In this document: in pieces, positions 16,402 through 26,047 of the stretch
How the letters are laid out: each line of letters opens with the position of its first letter
How positions within the stretch are numbered: the stretch's first letter is position 1
Assembly: GCA_045642565.1 (NCBI GenBank)
Contig: JAZUJE010000008.1
Span: 1 to 64,000 of the forward strand
Source: UBA1764 sp045642565
GTDB lineage: Bacteria; Bacillota; Clostridia; Peptostreptococcales; Anaerovoracaceae
DNA: 64,000 bases
Direction of reading: 5' to 3'
Notes under the pieces: model-generated
The model's input: only the letters and a program-made list of their open reading frames with translations
Told to the model about the DNA's origin: nothing
Databases searched by the model: none
Translations under genes and position numbers: made by a program

Positions 16402-17804
16402 TGAAGAAGCTTAAGGTTTTAGACCTTGCAAAAGCAGCAAGAGGAAGGCTCTTTGGTGATGCCAATGCTGTAATAGATAGTATTGTAATTGACTCAAGGG
16501 AGACAAAACAGGGCTCTATGTTTGTGTGCATTGTTGGCGATGTAAACGATGGGCACAAATTTATTGATTCTGCATATGACAATGCTTGTAGAGTTTTCTT
16601 GATGTCTGATGCTGAAACAATGACATCATTTATGCAAAAGCATGATGATGTGACAGTAATACTTGCAAAGAATACCGAGTTTGCTTTTCAGAAAATGGCA
16701 GAGTGGTATCTTAATTTAATTTGTGTAAAAAAGATTGGTGTTACAGGAAGTGTTGGAAAAACAACCACAAAGTCTCTTGTAGCAGCTGTTTTATCTGCAA
16801 AATATAAAACTGTTTGTTCTCAAAAAAACTACAACACACATTTGGGTTTATGTATGACTGCTTTTTTGGCAAATCCGGATACAGAAGTTGTTGTTTTTGA
16901 AATGGGCATGGATCGCAAAGGCGAAATTGACGAGTATTGTTCATGGGTTAAACCTGATACGGGAATTATAACTATTGTAGGAGATAGTCATCTTGAGAAG
17001 CTTGGAAGCAAAGAAAATATTGCTAATGCAAAATTAGAAATTACTCATTATATGGAAAAAAAGAATGCACTTATTTATAACAGTGATTCTCCTTTCCTTG
17101 ATATGCACTCTCTTGAAAAAAGAACTAAAATGAATTTCATACCTATTCCTGTGGGAAGTCGTAATGAAGCAAGTGTAAAAATTTCAAATATAGTAGATTT
17201 AGGGCTTGAAGGAATCTCTTTTGATTTAAGTCTTCAGGATGAAGAAATTCATATAAATCTTCCGTTGCTTGGAACTCATAATGCATCTAATGCTGCGCTT
17301 GCTGTGACTTGCGGTATACTTTATGATGTACCGACTCCGGCAATTTGCAAAGCCTTAGCTGATGTTTCCGGAACTGATAGAAGACTCGCATTTGAAGATA
17401 TTAATGGGCTGCTACTTTTAGATGACAGCTATAATGCAAATCCTGCATCCATGGCTGCAGCTTTAAATGTTTTGTCAAAGATTAGCGCTCCAAGACATGT
17501 TGCAATTTTAGCAGATATGTATGAGCTCGGTGAAGACGAAAAGCTTGGACATATTCAAACAGGTGAAAAGGCCGGAGAACTTGGTGTAGATTTACTTATA
17601 GCTATTGGTAAAAATGCAAACTTAATGGCAGAGGGGGCTTTATCAAAATCTGATAAAATCAGTGTTGTAAAGTATCCTGATGTTCATAGCTCTGCGGAAA
17701 CGATTATTACATTGTTAGGACCTGGAGATGCTGTCTTAGTTAAAGGGTCAAACTCTACAAAGGTCAGTGAAATAGCAGAAATGATTAGAGGTTTAAAAAA
17801 GTAA
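16401..17804 (+). CDS. murF: UDP-MurNAc-tripeptide--D-Ala-D-Ala ligase
   Basis: The 467-residue cytoplasmic Mur ligase adds D-Ala-D-Ala to the UDP-MurNAc-tripeptide. It has an N-terminal uridine-binding domain (VIDSRETKQGSMFVCI), the ATP loop GVTGSVGKTTTKSLVAAVL, HLEKLGSKENIANAKLEI and the C-terminal DDSYNANPASMAAALNVL typical of MurF. It overlaps the PBP by one base (TAATG) and is one base from mraY. Confidence 0.95.
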   Translation: MKKLKVLDLAKAARGRLFGDANAVIDSIVIDSRETKQGSMFVCIVGDVNDGHKFIDSAYDNACRVFLMSDAETMTSFMQKHDDVTVILAKNTEFAFQKMAEWYLNLICVKKIGVTGSVGKTTTKSLVAAVLSAKYKTVCSQKNYNTHLGLCMTAFLANPDTEVVVFEMGMDRKGEIDEYCSWVKPDTGIITIVGDSHLEKLGSKENIANAKLEITHYMEKKNALIYNSDSPFLDMHSLEKRTKMNFIPIPVGSRNEASVKISNIVDLGLEGISFDLSLQDEEIHINLPLLGTHNASNAALAVTCGILYDVPTPAICKALADVSGTDRRLAFEDINGLLLLDDSYNANPASMAAALNVLSKISAPRHVAILADMYELGEDEKLGHIQTGEKAGELGVDLLIAIGKNANLMAEGALSKSDKISVVKYPDVHSSAETIITLLGPGDAVLVKGSNSTKVSEIAEMIRGLKK

Positions 17805-17805
17805 T

Positions 17806-18738
17806 ATGTTAGAAACATTATTGCCTTTAGCATTGGCATTAGCATTATCATATATATTGACCAATTTGGAAATCCCATTTTTGAAAAAGCTTCATGCAGG
17901 GCAAAGTATAAGAGAAGAAGGCCCTGAAGCACATAAAGCAAAATCGGGGACTCCAACTATGGGTGGAATTGCAATTATAGTTTCAATTTGTATTGCAAGT
18001 ATAGTTCGAGCTCCAAGTATAAACACAATTCTTATGTGCATTGTAATGGTTGCATATGGGCTTGTCGGTTTTATTGATGACTATATTAAAGTTGTGAAGA
18101 AAAGAAATCTTGGATTGACAGCAAAGCAAAAATTGGCTTTCCAAATTCTTGTCGCAGTTTTAATCGCAATTTTCAAAGGAATGAATGGTACAACTGTATT
18201 TATTCCTTTCATAAAACAATCTGTTGATTTTGGTTGGTTTTTCTATCCGTTTGTCGTATTTGTAATGGTTGCAATGACAAATGCAGTCAATTTAACAGAT
18301 GGTTTAGACGGACTTGCAAGCAGTGTTACGGCTGTATGTGCATTAACATTTGCATTTGCATGTGAAGGGGATCCAAGTGTGTTTGCATTCTGCATTAGTG
18401 GTGCATGTATTGGGTTCTTTATGCTCAACAAACATCCTGCAAAACTATTTATGGGCGACACAGGCTCTTTAGCACTTGGAGGAGCTCTTGCAGCTTGTGC
18501 TATCATGTCAGATTTTGAGTTTGTTCTTCCTATGGCAGGAGGTATTTACGTAATCGAAGCTTTAAGCGTTATTATCCAGGTTGTAGTCTTTAAGACTCAA
18601 AATGGAAGAAGATTTTTTAGAATGGCTCCGATTCATCATCATTTTGAACTTGGTGGTTGGAAAGAAACTAAAGTTGTTACAATTTTTGTGTTAGCTACAT
18701 TAGTGCTATCATTTATCGCATATTTATCTGTAAAGTAA
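17806..18738 (+). CDS. mraY: Phospho-N-acetylmuramoyl-pentapeptide transferase
   Basis: The 310-residue polytopic membrane enzyme makes lipid I by moving phospho-MurNAc-pentapeptide to undecaprenyl phosphate. Signatures are KSGTPTMGGIAII near the start, GFIDDYIKVVKKRNLGLTAK with the Asp pair, AVNLTDGLDGLASS, FMGDTGSLALGGALA, and the histidine cluster MAPIHHHFELGGW near the C-terminus. It lies one base after murF and one base before murD. Confidence 0.97.
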   Translation: MLETLLPLALALALSYILTNLEIPFLKKLHAGQSIREEGPEAHKAKSGTPTMGGIAIIVSICIASIVRAPSINTILMCIVMVAYGLVGFIDDYIKVVKKRNLGLTAKQKLAFQILVAVLIAIFKGMNGTTVFIPFIKQSVDFGWFFYPFVVFVMVAMTNAVNLTDGLDGLASSVTAVCALTFAFACEGDPSVFAFCISGACIGFFMLNKHPAKLFMGDTGSLALGGALAACAIMSDFEFVLPMAGGIYVIEALSVIIQVVVFKTQNGRRFFRMAPIHHHFELGGWKETKVVTIFVLATLVLSFIAYLSVK

Positions 18739-18739
18739 T

Positions 18740-19954
18740 ATGAAAAAAGTTTTAATTATTGGATCTGGAAAATCGGGGAAGGCAGCAGAAAAGCTTCTTG
18801 CTGGGAAGGCTGACACTTTCGTATGGGATGATAAGATGTCTCAAGAGCAAAAGCCTCTTGTTGATGATTTTGATGAGGTCCTTTTGTCTCCTGGTGTTCC
18901 TCTTTCAAATCCAATGGCTGTGTTGGCAAAAAAACTTAATAAAAAGATTACCGGAGAACTTGAACTTGCATATGAAAATTGTAAAGGAAGTTTTGTAGCT
19001 ATAACAGGCACAAATGGGAAAACAACAACTACAGCTTTAGTTGGAGAGATTTTTAAAGCTGCAGGGCTTGATACAAGAATTGTTGGCAATATTGGCAATC
19101 CTGTTTCTGAAGAAGTCGCTTCGGCAAAAGAAAGTACAATGATGATTACTGAAGTTTCATCTTTCCAGCTTGAAACAGTAAGCGAATTTCATGCACATAT
19201 TTCTGCGATTCTTAATATTGCTCCGGATCATTTGGATAGACACAAAACATTTGAAAATTATGTTGATATAAAGTCGAGAATTGCATTGAATCAAAATGAG
19301 AATGATTTTTTTGTTTATAATCTTGATGATGAAAATTGTGTAAAGATTGCGAATTCACTTAATGGGCCAAAACTTGTAGGCTTTTCCAGTAAAACTGATA
19401 GTATAAAAAATATACAAATTCCGGGTGAACATAATATACAAAATGCATTGGCCGCCAAAGCCATCGCAAGATGTGCCGGAATACCTGATGAGATAATTGA
19501 TAAAACTATCAGCGAATTTAAAGGCGTAGAGCATAGGATGGAATTTGTTCGCGAATTAAATGGAGTCAGATATATTAATGATTCAAAAGGTACAAATCCT
19601 GATTCTACAATAAAAGCAATTGAAGCAACAAATGCCGGAATTATTTTAATCGCCGGTGGATATGAAAAGAATTTAGATTTTACCGAACTAATCTCGAAAT
19701 TTGATAATAAGGTTGAGTATATTTTAACTCTTGGAGCTACCGGACCGCGATTTGCCGAAAAGGCGATAGAACTTGGCTTTAATAGAAAAAATATTTTTGC
19801 ATGCAAGAATATGAGTGATTGTGTAAATACCGCCGTTAAATTAGCAAAGCCGGGTTATACAGTACTGATGTCTCCGGCATGTGCAAGCTGGGATATGTAT
19901 AAGAATTTCGAAGAACGTGGAAAAGATTTTAAAGAATTAGTAAACAAACTGTGA
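18740..19954 (+). CDS. murD: UDP-MurNAc-L-alanine--D-glutamate ligase
   Basis: The 404-residue Mur ligase adds D-Glu to UDP-MurNAc-L-Ala. It has an N-terminal Rossmann-like domain (VLIIGSGKSGKAAEKLL), the ATP loop ITGTNGKTTTTALVGEIF, NIAPDHLDRHKTFENYV, and the MurD-typical ending VLMSPACASWDMYKNFEERG. At about 400 residues it is shorter than the usual 440-450, mainly in the N-terminal domain. The stop codon overlaps the GTG start of the next gene. Confidence 0.95.
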   Translation: MKKVLIIGSGKSGKAAEKLLAGKADTFVWDDKMSQEQKPLVDDFDEVLLSPGVPLSNPMAVLAKKLNKKITGELELAYENCKGSFVAITGTNGKTTTTALVGEIFKAAGLDTRIVGNIGNPVSEEVASAKESTMMITEVSSFQLETVSEFHAHISAILNIAPDHLDRHKTFENYVDIKSRIALNQNENDFFVYNLDDENCVKIANSLNGPKLVGFSSKTDSIKNIQIPGEHNIQNALAAKAIARCAGIPDEIIDKTISEFKGVEHRMEFVRELNGVRYINDSKGTNPDSTIKAIEATNAGIILIAGGYEKNLDFTELISKFDNKVEYILTLGATGPRFAEKAIELGFNRKNIFACKNMSDCVNTAVKLAKPGYTVLMSPACASWDMYKNFEERGKDFKELVNKL

Positions 19955-21099
19955 AAAGAAGAAAAAAGATAGTTTTAAAAAAAGCACAAGCATTTGATTA
20001 CCCATTGGTGATAGTTAGTTTGATACTATCACTTTTTGGCATAGTTGTAGCTTTTTCTGCATCTTACTATTATTCCATTTCAAATTTCGGAAGCGCAACA
20101 TCCATGCTTATTTCTAATATAATGTGGTTTGTTTTGGGATGGATAGCACTTCTAATATTATCAAGAATTGATTATCATTGGCTTCGCCATTTAGCAGGTG
20201 TGGCAATTATTGTGGGTATTTTGCTACTCATACTATTATTAGCGTTAAGAAATACAGCATTTACCAAAACTCTTAATGGCGCAACGAGATGGTTTAAGGT
20301 TGGATCACTTACATTTATGCCAAGTGAATTTGTAAAAGCTGCGGTAATTTTATTCTTTGCAGCATGGCTTAGTGCCAGACCAACTGCGATGAAAGATATA
20401 AGAGGCATGTTATTTGGTATTGGCTTGCTTGGTTTGATTGCTTTTTTAATTTATAAACAACCTAATTTTTCCACAGCAATGATAATAGTTGCTATAGGAT
20501 TTGTTATGATGCTTATTGCAGGATTACCTTTATATACGCTTGGTCTTGCAATTGTTCTTTGCGGCATAATATTTGTATATTTTTATTTCATTGATACCGG
20601 ATATATGCACACTCGAGTTATTACAGCTTTTAATCCTTGGGCTGATGCCGCAGGCGATGGATATCAGGTAATTCAATCATTGCTTGCTTTAGGTTCCGGA
20701 GGCTTAAAAGGTGTTGGCCTCGGAAAAAGTATTCAAAAGACATTATATTTACCAGAACCTCAATCAGATTTTATTCTTCCTATTATAGGCGAAGAACTTG
20801 GATTGGTTGGGATTGTGATACTTCTTATACTATACGCACTTTTAATCGGAAGAATTTTTAGTATCGCCCTTAGAGCGAAAGATAATTTTGGATGTTACTT
20901 TGCTGTCGGAACAGGCGTTATGCTGGCGATACATGTGATTTTAAATATTTTAGTTGTTACAGCTACATTTCCACCTACTGGGGTATTCCTTCCGTTTATG
21001 TCACAAGGAGGAAATGCCACACTTGTTATTTTAGCTTTAATTGGTGTAGTATTGAATATATCCAGACAAGCGGATGAGGTTCCAAAGGAAGAAGAATAA
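19951..21099 (+). CDS. ftsW: SEDS lipid II polymerase FtsW/SpoVE
   Basis: The 382-residue SEDS-family membrane protein polymerises glycan strands with its class B PBP partner, encoded earlier in the cluster. Signatures include LNGATRWFKVGSLTFMPSEF, the family arginine and conserved region TAFNPWADAAGDGYQVIQS, GLGKSIQKTLYLPEPQSDFI and GEELGLVGIVILL. The start is a GTG inside the murD stop. FtsW and SpoVE cannot be distinguished here; the presence of a SpoVD-like PBP does not settle it. Confidence 0.92.
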   Translation: MKRRKKIVLKKAQAFDYPLVIVSLILSLFGIVVAFSASYYYSISNFGSATSMLISNIMWFVLGWIALLILSRIDYHWLRHLAGVAIIVGILLLILLLALRNTAFTKTLNGATRWFKVGSLTFMPSEFVKAAVILFFAAWLSARPTAMKDIRGMLFGIGLLGLIAFLIYKQPNFSTAMIIVAIGFVMMLIAGLPLYTLGLAIVLCGIIFVYFYFIDTGYMHTRVITAFNPWADAAGDGYQVIQSLLALGSGGLKGVGLGKSIQKTLYLPEPQSDFILPIIGEELGLVGIVILLILYALLIGRIFSIALRAKDNFGCYFAVGTGVMLAIHVILNILVVTATFPPTGVFLPFMSQGGNATLVILALIGVVLNISRQADEVPKEEE

Positions 21100-21102
21100 T
21101 AC

Positions 21103-22143
21103 ATGAGAGTAATAATGACTTGCGGTGGTACGGGCGGACATATTTATCCGGCTATTGCCATCGCAGATAAAATTAAAGAAAAAAATCCGGATGCAGAAAT
21201 AATTTTTATTGGCACGAAGAGTGGCATGGAGAATAGGTTAGTTCCGGCTGCCGGATATGAAATAAAAGGAATAGATGCTTCTGGGCTTGTTAGAAAAAGC
21301 ATTGTTAAGAATATCAAGACTGCACACAATTTAATTCATGGCGGACACGAAGCGCGCAAAATTGTTAAAGAGTTCAAGCCTGATATTGTAATCGGTACCG
21401 GTGGTTATGTGACAGGAACTGTTGTTGTGTGCGCGCATGAGTATGGTGCAAGCTGTTATATTCACGAACAAAATGCTTATCCCGGAGTTGCAAATAAGTT
21501 GTTGGAACCTTTTTGTAAAAAGGTCTTTATAAGTTTTCCTGCTGCTGAGAAGTATTTTAGGGATAAATCTAAAATTGTATTATCAGGCAATCCAATCAGG
21601 AAAGACTTTATTGACATAGATCATTCTGATGATAGTGAAATCCTTATTTGCGGAGGTTCCCTCGGGGCTGAAATGATTAATAAAGCAGCTTTAGAGTTAA
21701 TTAAGCAGGTTGACGATAAAATTGTTTTTGTAACCGGAAAGCGTTATTATAAGGAGATTGCTAATCAAAATATGTCTGACAATGTCACATTGCTTGATTA
21801 TGAAAATGATATGGCTGCTCGTATGTCAAAGGCAAAGCTTGTTATTTCACGTTCTGGCGCTATTACTTTGTCGGAAATTTTAGCAAGCGAAAAACCTGCA
21901 ATCTTTATCCCTTCTCCGAATGTAACTGCAAATCACCAGTATCATAATGCGAAAGCTGTTGCTGATGCCGGAGCTGCAATCATTGTTGAGGAAAAGGATT
22001 TGCAAGAAAACATAGCTCTTTTAGCTGAAAAGGTAAAAGAACTTTTAGCAGATGCTGATAAGCTAAAAAAGATGTCTGCAAATGCAAAAAAGATTGCTAA
22101 AATTGATGCAACTGATATAATTTATAAGAATATTTATGGATAA
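21103..22143 (+). CDS. murG: UDP-GlcNAc--undecaprenyl-PP-MurNAc-pentapeptide GlcNAc transferase
   Basis: The 346-residue GT-B glycosyltransferase makes lipid II on the inner face of the membrane. It starts VIMTCGGTGGHIYPAIAIAD, the lipid-binding glycine loop, followed by GTGGYVTGTVV, HEQNAYPGVANKLL and, in the nucleotide-binding half, SRSGAITLSEILASEKPAIF and PSPNVTANHQYHNAKAV. It overlaps the ftsQ start by 8 bases. murC, which often follows murG, is absent here. Confidence 0.96.
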   Translation: MRVIMTCGGTGGHIYPAIAIADKIKEKNPDAEIIFIGTKSGMENRLVPAAGYEIKGIDASGLVRKSIVKNIKTAHNLIHGGHEARKIVKEFKPDIVIGTGGYVTGTVVVCAHEYGASCYIHEQNAYPGVANKLLEPFCKKVFISFPAAEKYFRDKSKIVLSGNPIRKDFIDIDHSDDSEILICGGSLGAEMINKAALELIKQVDDKIVFVTGKRYYKEIANQNMSDNVTLLDYENDMAARMSKAKLVISRSGAITLSEILASEKPAIFIPSPNVTANHQYHNAKAVADAGAAIIVEEKDLQENIALLAEKVKELLADADKLKKMSANAKKIAKIDATDIIYKNIYG

Positions 22144-22888
22144 CGAACTTACACCAAAAAAGAAAAAGAAGAGACGCAAGAAACATTACTTTTTACGTTT
22201 GCTTATAATTATTGCCGCTATTATAGGGGCTATTTTGATATTGCGTTCTGAGCTTTTTAATGTTCGTTCGTTTGTTGTAGAGGGTAATAATTACTATACA
22301 GCTGCGCAAGTACAGGATTTAACAGGGCTAAAAACCGGTGTGAATATTTTTAAACAGAAGCTTGATTCTGCGAAAACTGCATTGCGCAAAGATCCGTATA
22401 TTAAGAATGTTCAAATTAAAAGGGCTCTTCCAGGAAGAATTAAGATTACGATTGAAGAGCGTAAAGAATACGCCTGCGTTCCTTATGGCAGTCAATATGT
22501 GCTTATTGATAATGAGGGTATGGTTCTTAGGGTAGCCGATGAAATGCCTGTTTTGCCGTTGCTTGACTTTGACGAAATGGCTATTAATGAAATGACTCCG
22601 GGCAAGGCGCTTGACGTCGAACAACGCTATCTTTTAACAGATACCTTGAAATTGCTTGAGGTTATGGCTGAAAATGACTTATATTTCAAGAAAATTCACT
22701 TCTCAACAGTTATTGTTCAGGCCTATATTTATGATGAACTGTATTGCGAGGGCAAACCTGAGGATATTACAGCTCAAATGGGCGCCATCAAGAGGCTGGT
22801 AGAAGAGCAGTTCGAGCAGAACATTACAAGGGGCATAATTAAGGTCGGAAAAGACAATTATATAGCCTTTAGCCCAAAGATTAATTAA
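22136..22888 (+). CDS. ftsQ: Cell division protein FtsQ/DivIB with POTRA domain
   Basis: The 250-residue bitopic protein has a very basic cytoplasmic start (KKKKKRRKKHYF), one membrane helix (LLIIIAAIIGAILIL) and an outer POTRA domain beginning NVRSFVVEGNNYYTAAQV. The beta domain continues with IKRALPGRIKITIEERKEYA. FtsQ/DivIB recruits FtsL and the septal synthases. A terminator-like hairpin lies 28 bp after the stop, before ftsZ. Confidence 0.9.
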   Translation: MDNELTPKKKKKRRKKHYFLRLLIIIAAIIGAILILRSELFNVRSFVVEGNNYYTAAQVQDLTGLKTGVNIFKQKLDSAKTALRKDPYIKNVQIKRALPGRIKITIEERKEYACVPYGSQYVLIDNEGMVLRVADEMPVLPLLDFDEMAINEMTPGKALDVEQRYLLTDTLKLLEVMAENDLYFKKIHFSTVIVQAYIYDELYCEGKPEDITAQMGAIKRLVEEQFEQNITRGIIKVGKDNYIAFSPKIN

Positions 22889-22915
22889 TGACAAAAAACA
22901 CAATATATTGTATAG

Positions 22916-22942
22916 AAAAGGGGTGTCAAATGCCCCTTTTTG
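22916..22942 (+). terminator. Terminator between ftsQ and ftsZ
   Basis: AAAAGGGG (22916-22923) pairs with CCCCTTTT (22933-22940) and is followed by a short T run. A TGTTAGAAT extended -10 (22943-22951) follows directly, so ftsZ probably has its own promoter overlapping the end of this hairpin. Confidence 0.7.
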
Positions 22943-22989
22943 TGTTAGAATAATCATGTAAAACTATTGTTTTTTAGAGAGGTAGAAAA

Positions 22990-24165
22990 ATGGCTCCAAT
23001 GCTTCAATTTGATGCTCCAAGCACCAACCCTGCAGTTATTAAAGTTATAGGTGTCGGTGGGGCAGGATGCAATGCTGTAAATAGAATGATTGATTCTGGC
23101 TTACATGGGGTAAGCTTTATTGCCGTAAATACAGATCGACAGGTTTTAAATAGTTCAAAGGCTGAGACAACTATTCAAATCGGTGAAAAGTTGACAAGAG
23201 GTCTTGGTGCTGGAGGAAATCCTGAAATTGGTCAGAAGTCTGCCGAAGAAAGTCTTGAGACAATTGAAAAGAATATTCAAGGCAGTGATATGGTTTTCAT
23301 TACCGCCGGAATGGGTGGCGGAACAGGTACCGGTGCAGCTCCGATTATCGCAAGAGCCGCTAAGGCATCCGGTGCGCTAACAGTAGGTGTTGTAACAAAG
23401 CCATTTACTTTTGAAGGCCGCAAGAGAAAAGAACATGCCGAACTTGGTGTTAAGTTCTTACAGCACTATGTTGATTCACTTGTAGTAGTTCCAAATGATA
23501 AACTACTTACAATCGCTGATAAGAATACAAGCATGATGGAAGCTTTCCAACTTGCAGATGATATTTTAAAGCAGGGTGTAGAAGGCATTTCCGGATTAAT
23601 CAGTGATTCCGGAATTATTAACCTTGACTTTGCTGATGTAAAGACAGTTATGACCGACAAGGGCATAGCTCATATGGGCGTTGGTATCGCTTCCGGCGAA
23701 GGTAGAGTTGAAAAAGCTATTAAGCTTGCTATTGATAGCCCGCTTCTTGAAACTACAGTTAAGGGCGCTAAGGCAGTACTTCTTAATGTCACCGGTGGAT
23801 ATGATCTTGGTATTCTTGAATTTAACGAAGCCGCAGATTACATTGCTCAAGAAGCTGATCCTGATGCAATCATCATTGTTGGTACTACAGTATCCGAAGC
23901 TCTTAAAGATCAGATTAAGGTTACAGTTATTGCTACAGGCTTTGGTGAAGAATTTGGTCGTTCTCATGTAGATCAGCCTTTAGAAGATGTTGCTGAAACA
24001 CTTCGTGAAGAAGAAGCTGCTAAAGAAGTTGAACAAGCAAGCGATATGGTTGGCAATTTAACAGCAACAATTGAAGACGATTTATTCAATACATCAGGTT
24101 ATAATCCTGAAAACGATTTCCCGATTCCAAAATTTTTACAGGATAAAGAAATCACTATAGATTAA
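22990..24165 (+). CDS. ftsZ: Cell division GTPase FtsZ
   Basis: The 391-residue tubulin homologue forms the Z ring. It has VIGVGGAGCNAVNRMI, the tubulin signature AGMGGGTGTGAAP, NDKLL, and the GTP-contacting region QLADDILKQGVEGISGLI. The C-terminal linker ends in DFPIPKFLQDKEITI, the conserved IPxFL peptide that binds membrane anchors. GAGAGG precedes the ATG. ftsA, a common neighbour and anchor gene, is missing from the cluster, so another anchor such as SepF must be encoded elsewhere. Confidence 0.98.
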   Translation: MAPMLQFDAPSTNPAVIKVIGVGGAGCNAVNRMIDSGLHGVSFIAVNTDRQVLNSSKAETTIQIGEKLTRGLGAGGNPEIGQKSAEESLETIEKNIQGSDMVFITAGMGGGTGTGAAPIIARAAKASGALTVGVVTKPFTFEGRKRKEHAELGVKFLQHYVDSLVVVPNDKLLTIADKNTSMMEAFQLADDILKQGVEGISGLISDSGIINLDFADVKTVMTDKGIAHMGVGIASGEGRVEKAIKLAIDSPLLETTVKGAKAVLLNVTGGYDLGILEFNEAADYIAQEADPDAIIIVGTTVSEALKDQIKVTVIATGFGEEFGRSHVDQPLEDVAETLREEEAAKEVEQASDMVGNLTATIEDDLFNTSGYNPENDFPIPKFLQDKEITID

Positions 24166-24175
24166 CAAATATTTA

Positions 24176-24211
24176 TATATAGGGGCGGGCTTTCCCCGCC
24201 CCTATATTTTT
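24176..24211 (+). terminator. Strong terminator after ftsZ
   Basis: TATAGGGGCGGG (24178-24189) pairs with CCCGCCCCTATA (24195-24206 region) around a short loop, followed by TTTTTTC. It ends the division cluster transcript. Confidence 0.9.
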
Positions 24212-24220
24212 TCAAGAGGA

Positions 24221-25021
24221 ATGAAGACTATTACATCTTTAGACAATCAAATAGTGAAGATGGCTTCGAGTCTTTCAGAAAAGAAATATCGCGACCGTGA
24301 AGGCTTATATATTTTAGAAGGCCCAAATATGATACGAGAAGCTTTGGAAAATAGCGGAAAGGCGCGATTCATCTTTCTAAAGGCTGAGTCTACATCACAA
24401 GAAGCAAGAAATCTTGCTGAAAATGCTGATGCAAATGGCTTGGCCGTATACGAAGTTAGCGACAGTGTCTATGAAAAAATTTCGCAGACCGAAACTCCTC
24501 AAGGGATTTTAGCTATATTAGAAAAGCCAAAAAGAAATCGAGAAAGTTTTCTTAAAGACTGCGAAAATAAAAATCTGTTAGTGATTGACAGAGTACAAGA
24601 CCCTGGCAATATAGGAACACTATTGCGTACAGCAGAAGCTGCCGGAATGGGCGGCGCCGTTGTAATTAAAGGCAGTGGAGATCCTTTTTCTCCTAAAGCA
24701 GTTCGTGCCGCAAGTGGAGCTACGGAAAGATTTCCAATAATTTTTACCGAAAGCGCAAGTGATACAGTTTCTATTTTGAAAAATGCCGGCAAAAAGGTTT
24801 TTGCTACGGCAATGAATGGAACGACAGTGTACTATAAGGCAGATTTGAAAGAGAATGCCGCAATAGTTGTTAGCAATGAAGGAAACGGAGCATCGCAAGA
24901 AATTCTTGATGCTGCCGATGAAATATTAAGTATTCCGATGGAAGGGAAGACAGAAAGCTTAAATGTTGCAATCGCATCGGGAATAATAATGTTTGAATCA
25001 AGGAGACAAAAAAATGATTGA
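24221..25021 (+). CDS. TrmH/SpoU family RNA 2'-O-methyltransferase
   Basis: The 266-residue protein has an N-terminal SpoU substrate-binding region (KYRDREGLYILEGPNMIREA) and the knotted SPOUT domain with VIDRVQDPGNIGTLLRTAEA, KGSGDPFSPKAVRAASGA, VVSNEGNGASQEILD and IPMEGKTESLNVAIASGI, the three SPOUT motifs. It transfers a methyl group from SAM to a ribose 2'-OH in rRNA or tRNA; the target cannot be predicted. AGAGGA lies almost directly against the ATG, an unusually short spacing. The end overlaps pheS by 8 bases. Confidence 0.9.
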   Translation: MKTITSLDNQIVKMASSLSEKKYRDREGLYILEGPNMIREALENSGKARFIFLKAESTSQEARNLAENADANGLAVYEVSDSVYEKISQTETPQGILAILEKPKRNRESFLKDCENKNLLVIDRVQDPGNIGTLLRTAEAAGMGGAVVIKGSGDPFSPKAVRAASGATERFPIIFTESASDTVSILKNAGKKVFATAMNGTTVYYKADLKENAAIVVSNEGNGASQEILDAADEILSIPMEGKTESLNVAIASGIIMFESRRQKND

Positions 25022-26036
25022 GAAACTTAAGAGCATAATGCAAGATGCATTAAAAAATGCTGAGGCAATTAGCTCTTTAGAAGATGCTGAAGATTTAAGA
25101 GTTAAAATTCTCGGCAAAAAGGGTGCTCTTACAGAAATGATGAAGGGCATGAAAGATTTAGCTCCGGAACAAAGAAAAGAGTTTGGTGCCGCAGCTAATA
25201 AGGCTCGTAATGAAATAGAAGCAAAGATTAACGAAAAGATTAATCATTTTAAAGAGTTAAAAAAGCAAGCAGAATTTGCTGCTGAAAAAATTGATGTTAC
25301 AGAACCGGGAATTGTAAAGCCTCTCGGAACAAAACACTTAATTTCTATTACAATTGATGAAATTACAAAAGTGTTTATGAGTATGGGATTTTCTGTTGCA
25401 GAAGGGCCTGAAGTTGAAACTGTTTTTAATAACTTTGATGCTCTTAATGCCGGACCAAATCATCCTGCCCGTGACATTACTGATACTTTTTACATCACAG
25501 ATGATGTTTTACTTAGAACTCAGACATCCTGTGTACAGGTTAGAACATTAGAAAAACAAAAACCACCTATTAAAGTCATTGCTCCGGGCAGATGCTTTAG
25601 ATGTGATACTCCGGATGCAACACATTCTCCGATGTTCCATCAGGTAGAAGGCCTTGTTGTCGGAGAAGGAATTACGATGGCTGATTTGAAAGGTGTGCTT
25701 GATAGCTTCGCAAAGCAGATGTTCGGATCTGAGGTTAGAACAAAGTTCCGTCCGCATCATTTCCCATTTACAGAACCTTCTGCAGAAATGGATGTAAGTT
25801 GTTTTAAATGCGGTGGCAAAGGTTGTAATGTTTGCAAAGGTAGTGGCTGGATTGAAATTTTAGGCTGCGGAATGGTTCATCCAAATGTACTTAAAGTTGG
25901 TGGAATAGACACCGAAAAATATACAGGTTTTGCTTTTGGTATGGGCGTAGAAAGAATTGCTATGCTCAAGTATGGGGTAGACGACATTCGTTTGCTTTAC
26001 GAAAACGATGTTCGTTTCATTGAACAATTTAAGTAG
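25014..26036 (+). CDS. pheS: Phenylalanyl-tRNA synthetase alpha subunit
   Basis: The 340-residue catalytic subunit charges tRNA-Phe with PheT. It has an N-terminal coiled coil, then FNNFDALNAGPNHPARDITDTFY (conserved in PheS), RTQTSCVQVRTL (motif 2 area), FRPHHFPFTEPSAEMDVS and the C-terminal GFAFGMGVERIAMLKYGV (motif 3). The CFKCGGKGCNVCKGSGW segment is found in many bacterial PheS. I start at ATG 25014 after AAGGAG (about 24999-25004); an in-frame ATG at 24993 lies before that RBS. Confidence 0.96.
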   Translation: MIEKLKSIMQDALKNAEAISSLEDAEDLRVKILGKKGALTEMMKGMKDLAPEQRKEFGAAANKARNEIEAKINEKINHFKELKKQAEFAAEKIDVTEPGIVKPLGTKHLISITIDEITKVFMSMGFSVAEGPEVETVFNNFDALNAGPNHPARDITDTFYITDDVLLRTQTSCVQVRTLEKQKPPIKVIAPGRCFRCDTPDATHSPMFHQVEGLVVGEGITMADLKGVLDSFAKQMFGSEVRTKFRPHHFPFTEPSAEMDVSCFKCGGKGCNVCKGSGWIEILGCGMVHPNVLKVGGIDTEKYTGFAFGMGVERIAMLKYGVDDIRLLYENDVRFIEQFK

Positions 26037-26047
26037 GGAGGCAAAGC

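Noticed and set aside
24166..24221. T-box leader for the pheS-pheT unit
   Set aside because: The gap before the upstream methylase gene holds only the ftsZ terminator; there is no room for specifier and antiterminator stems.
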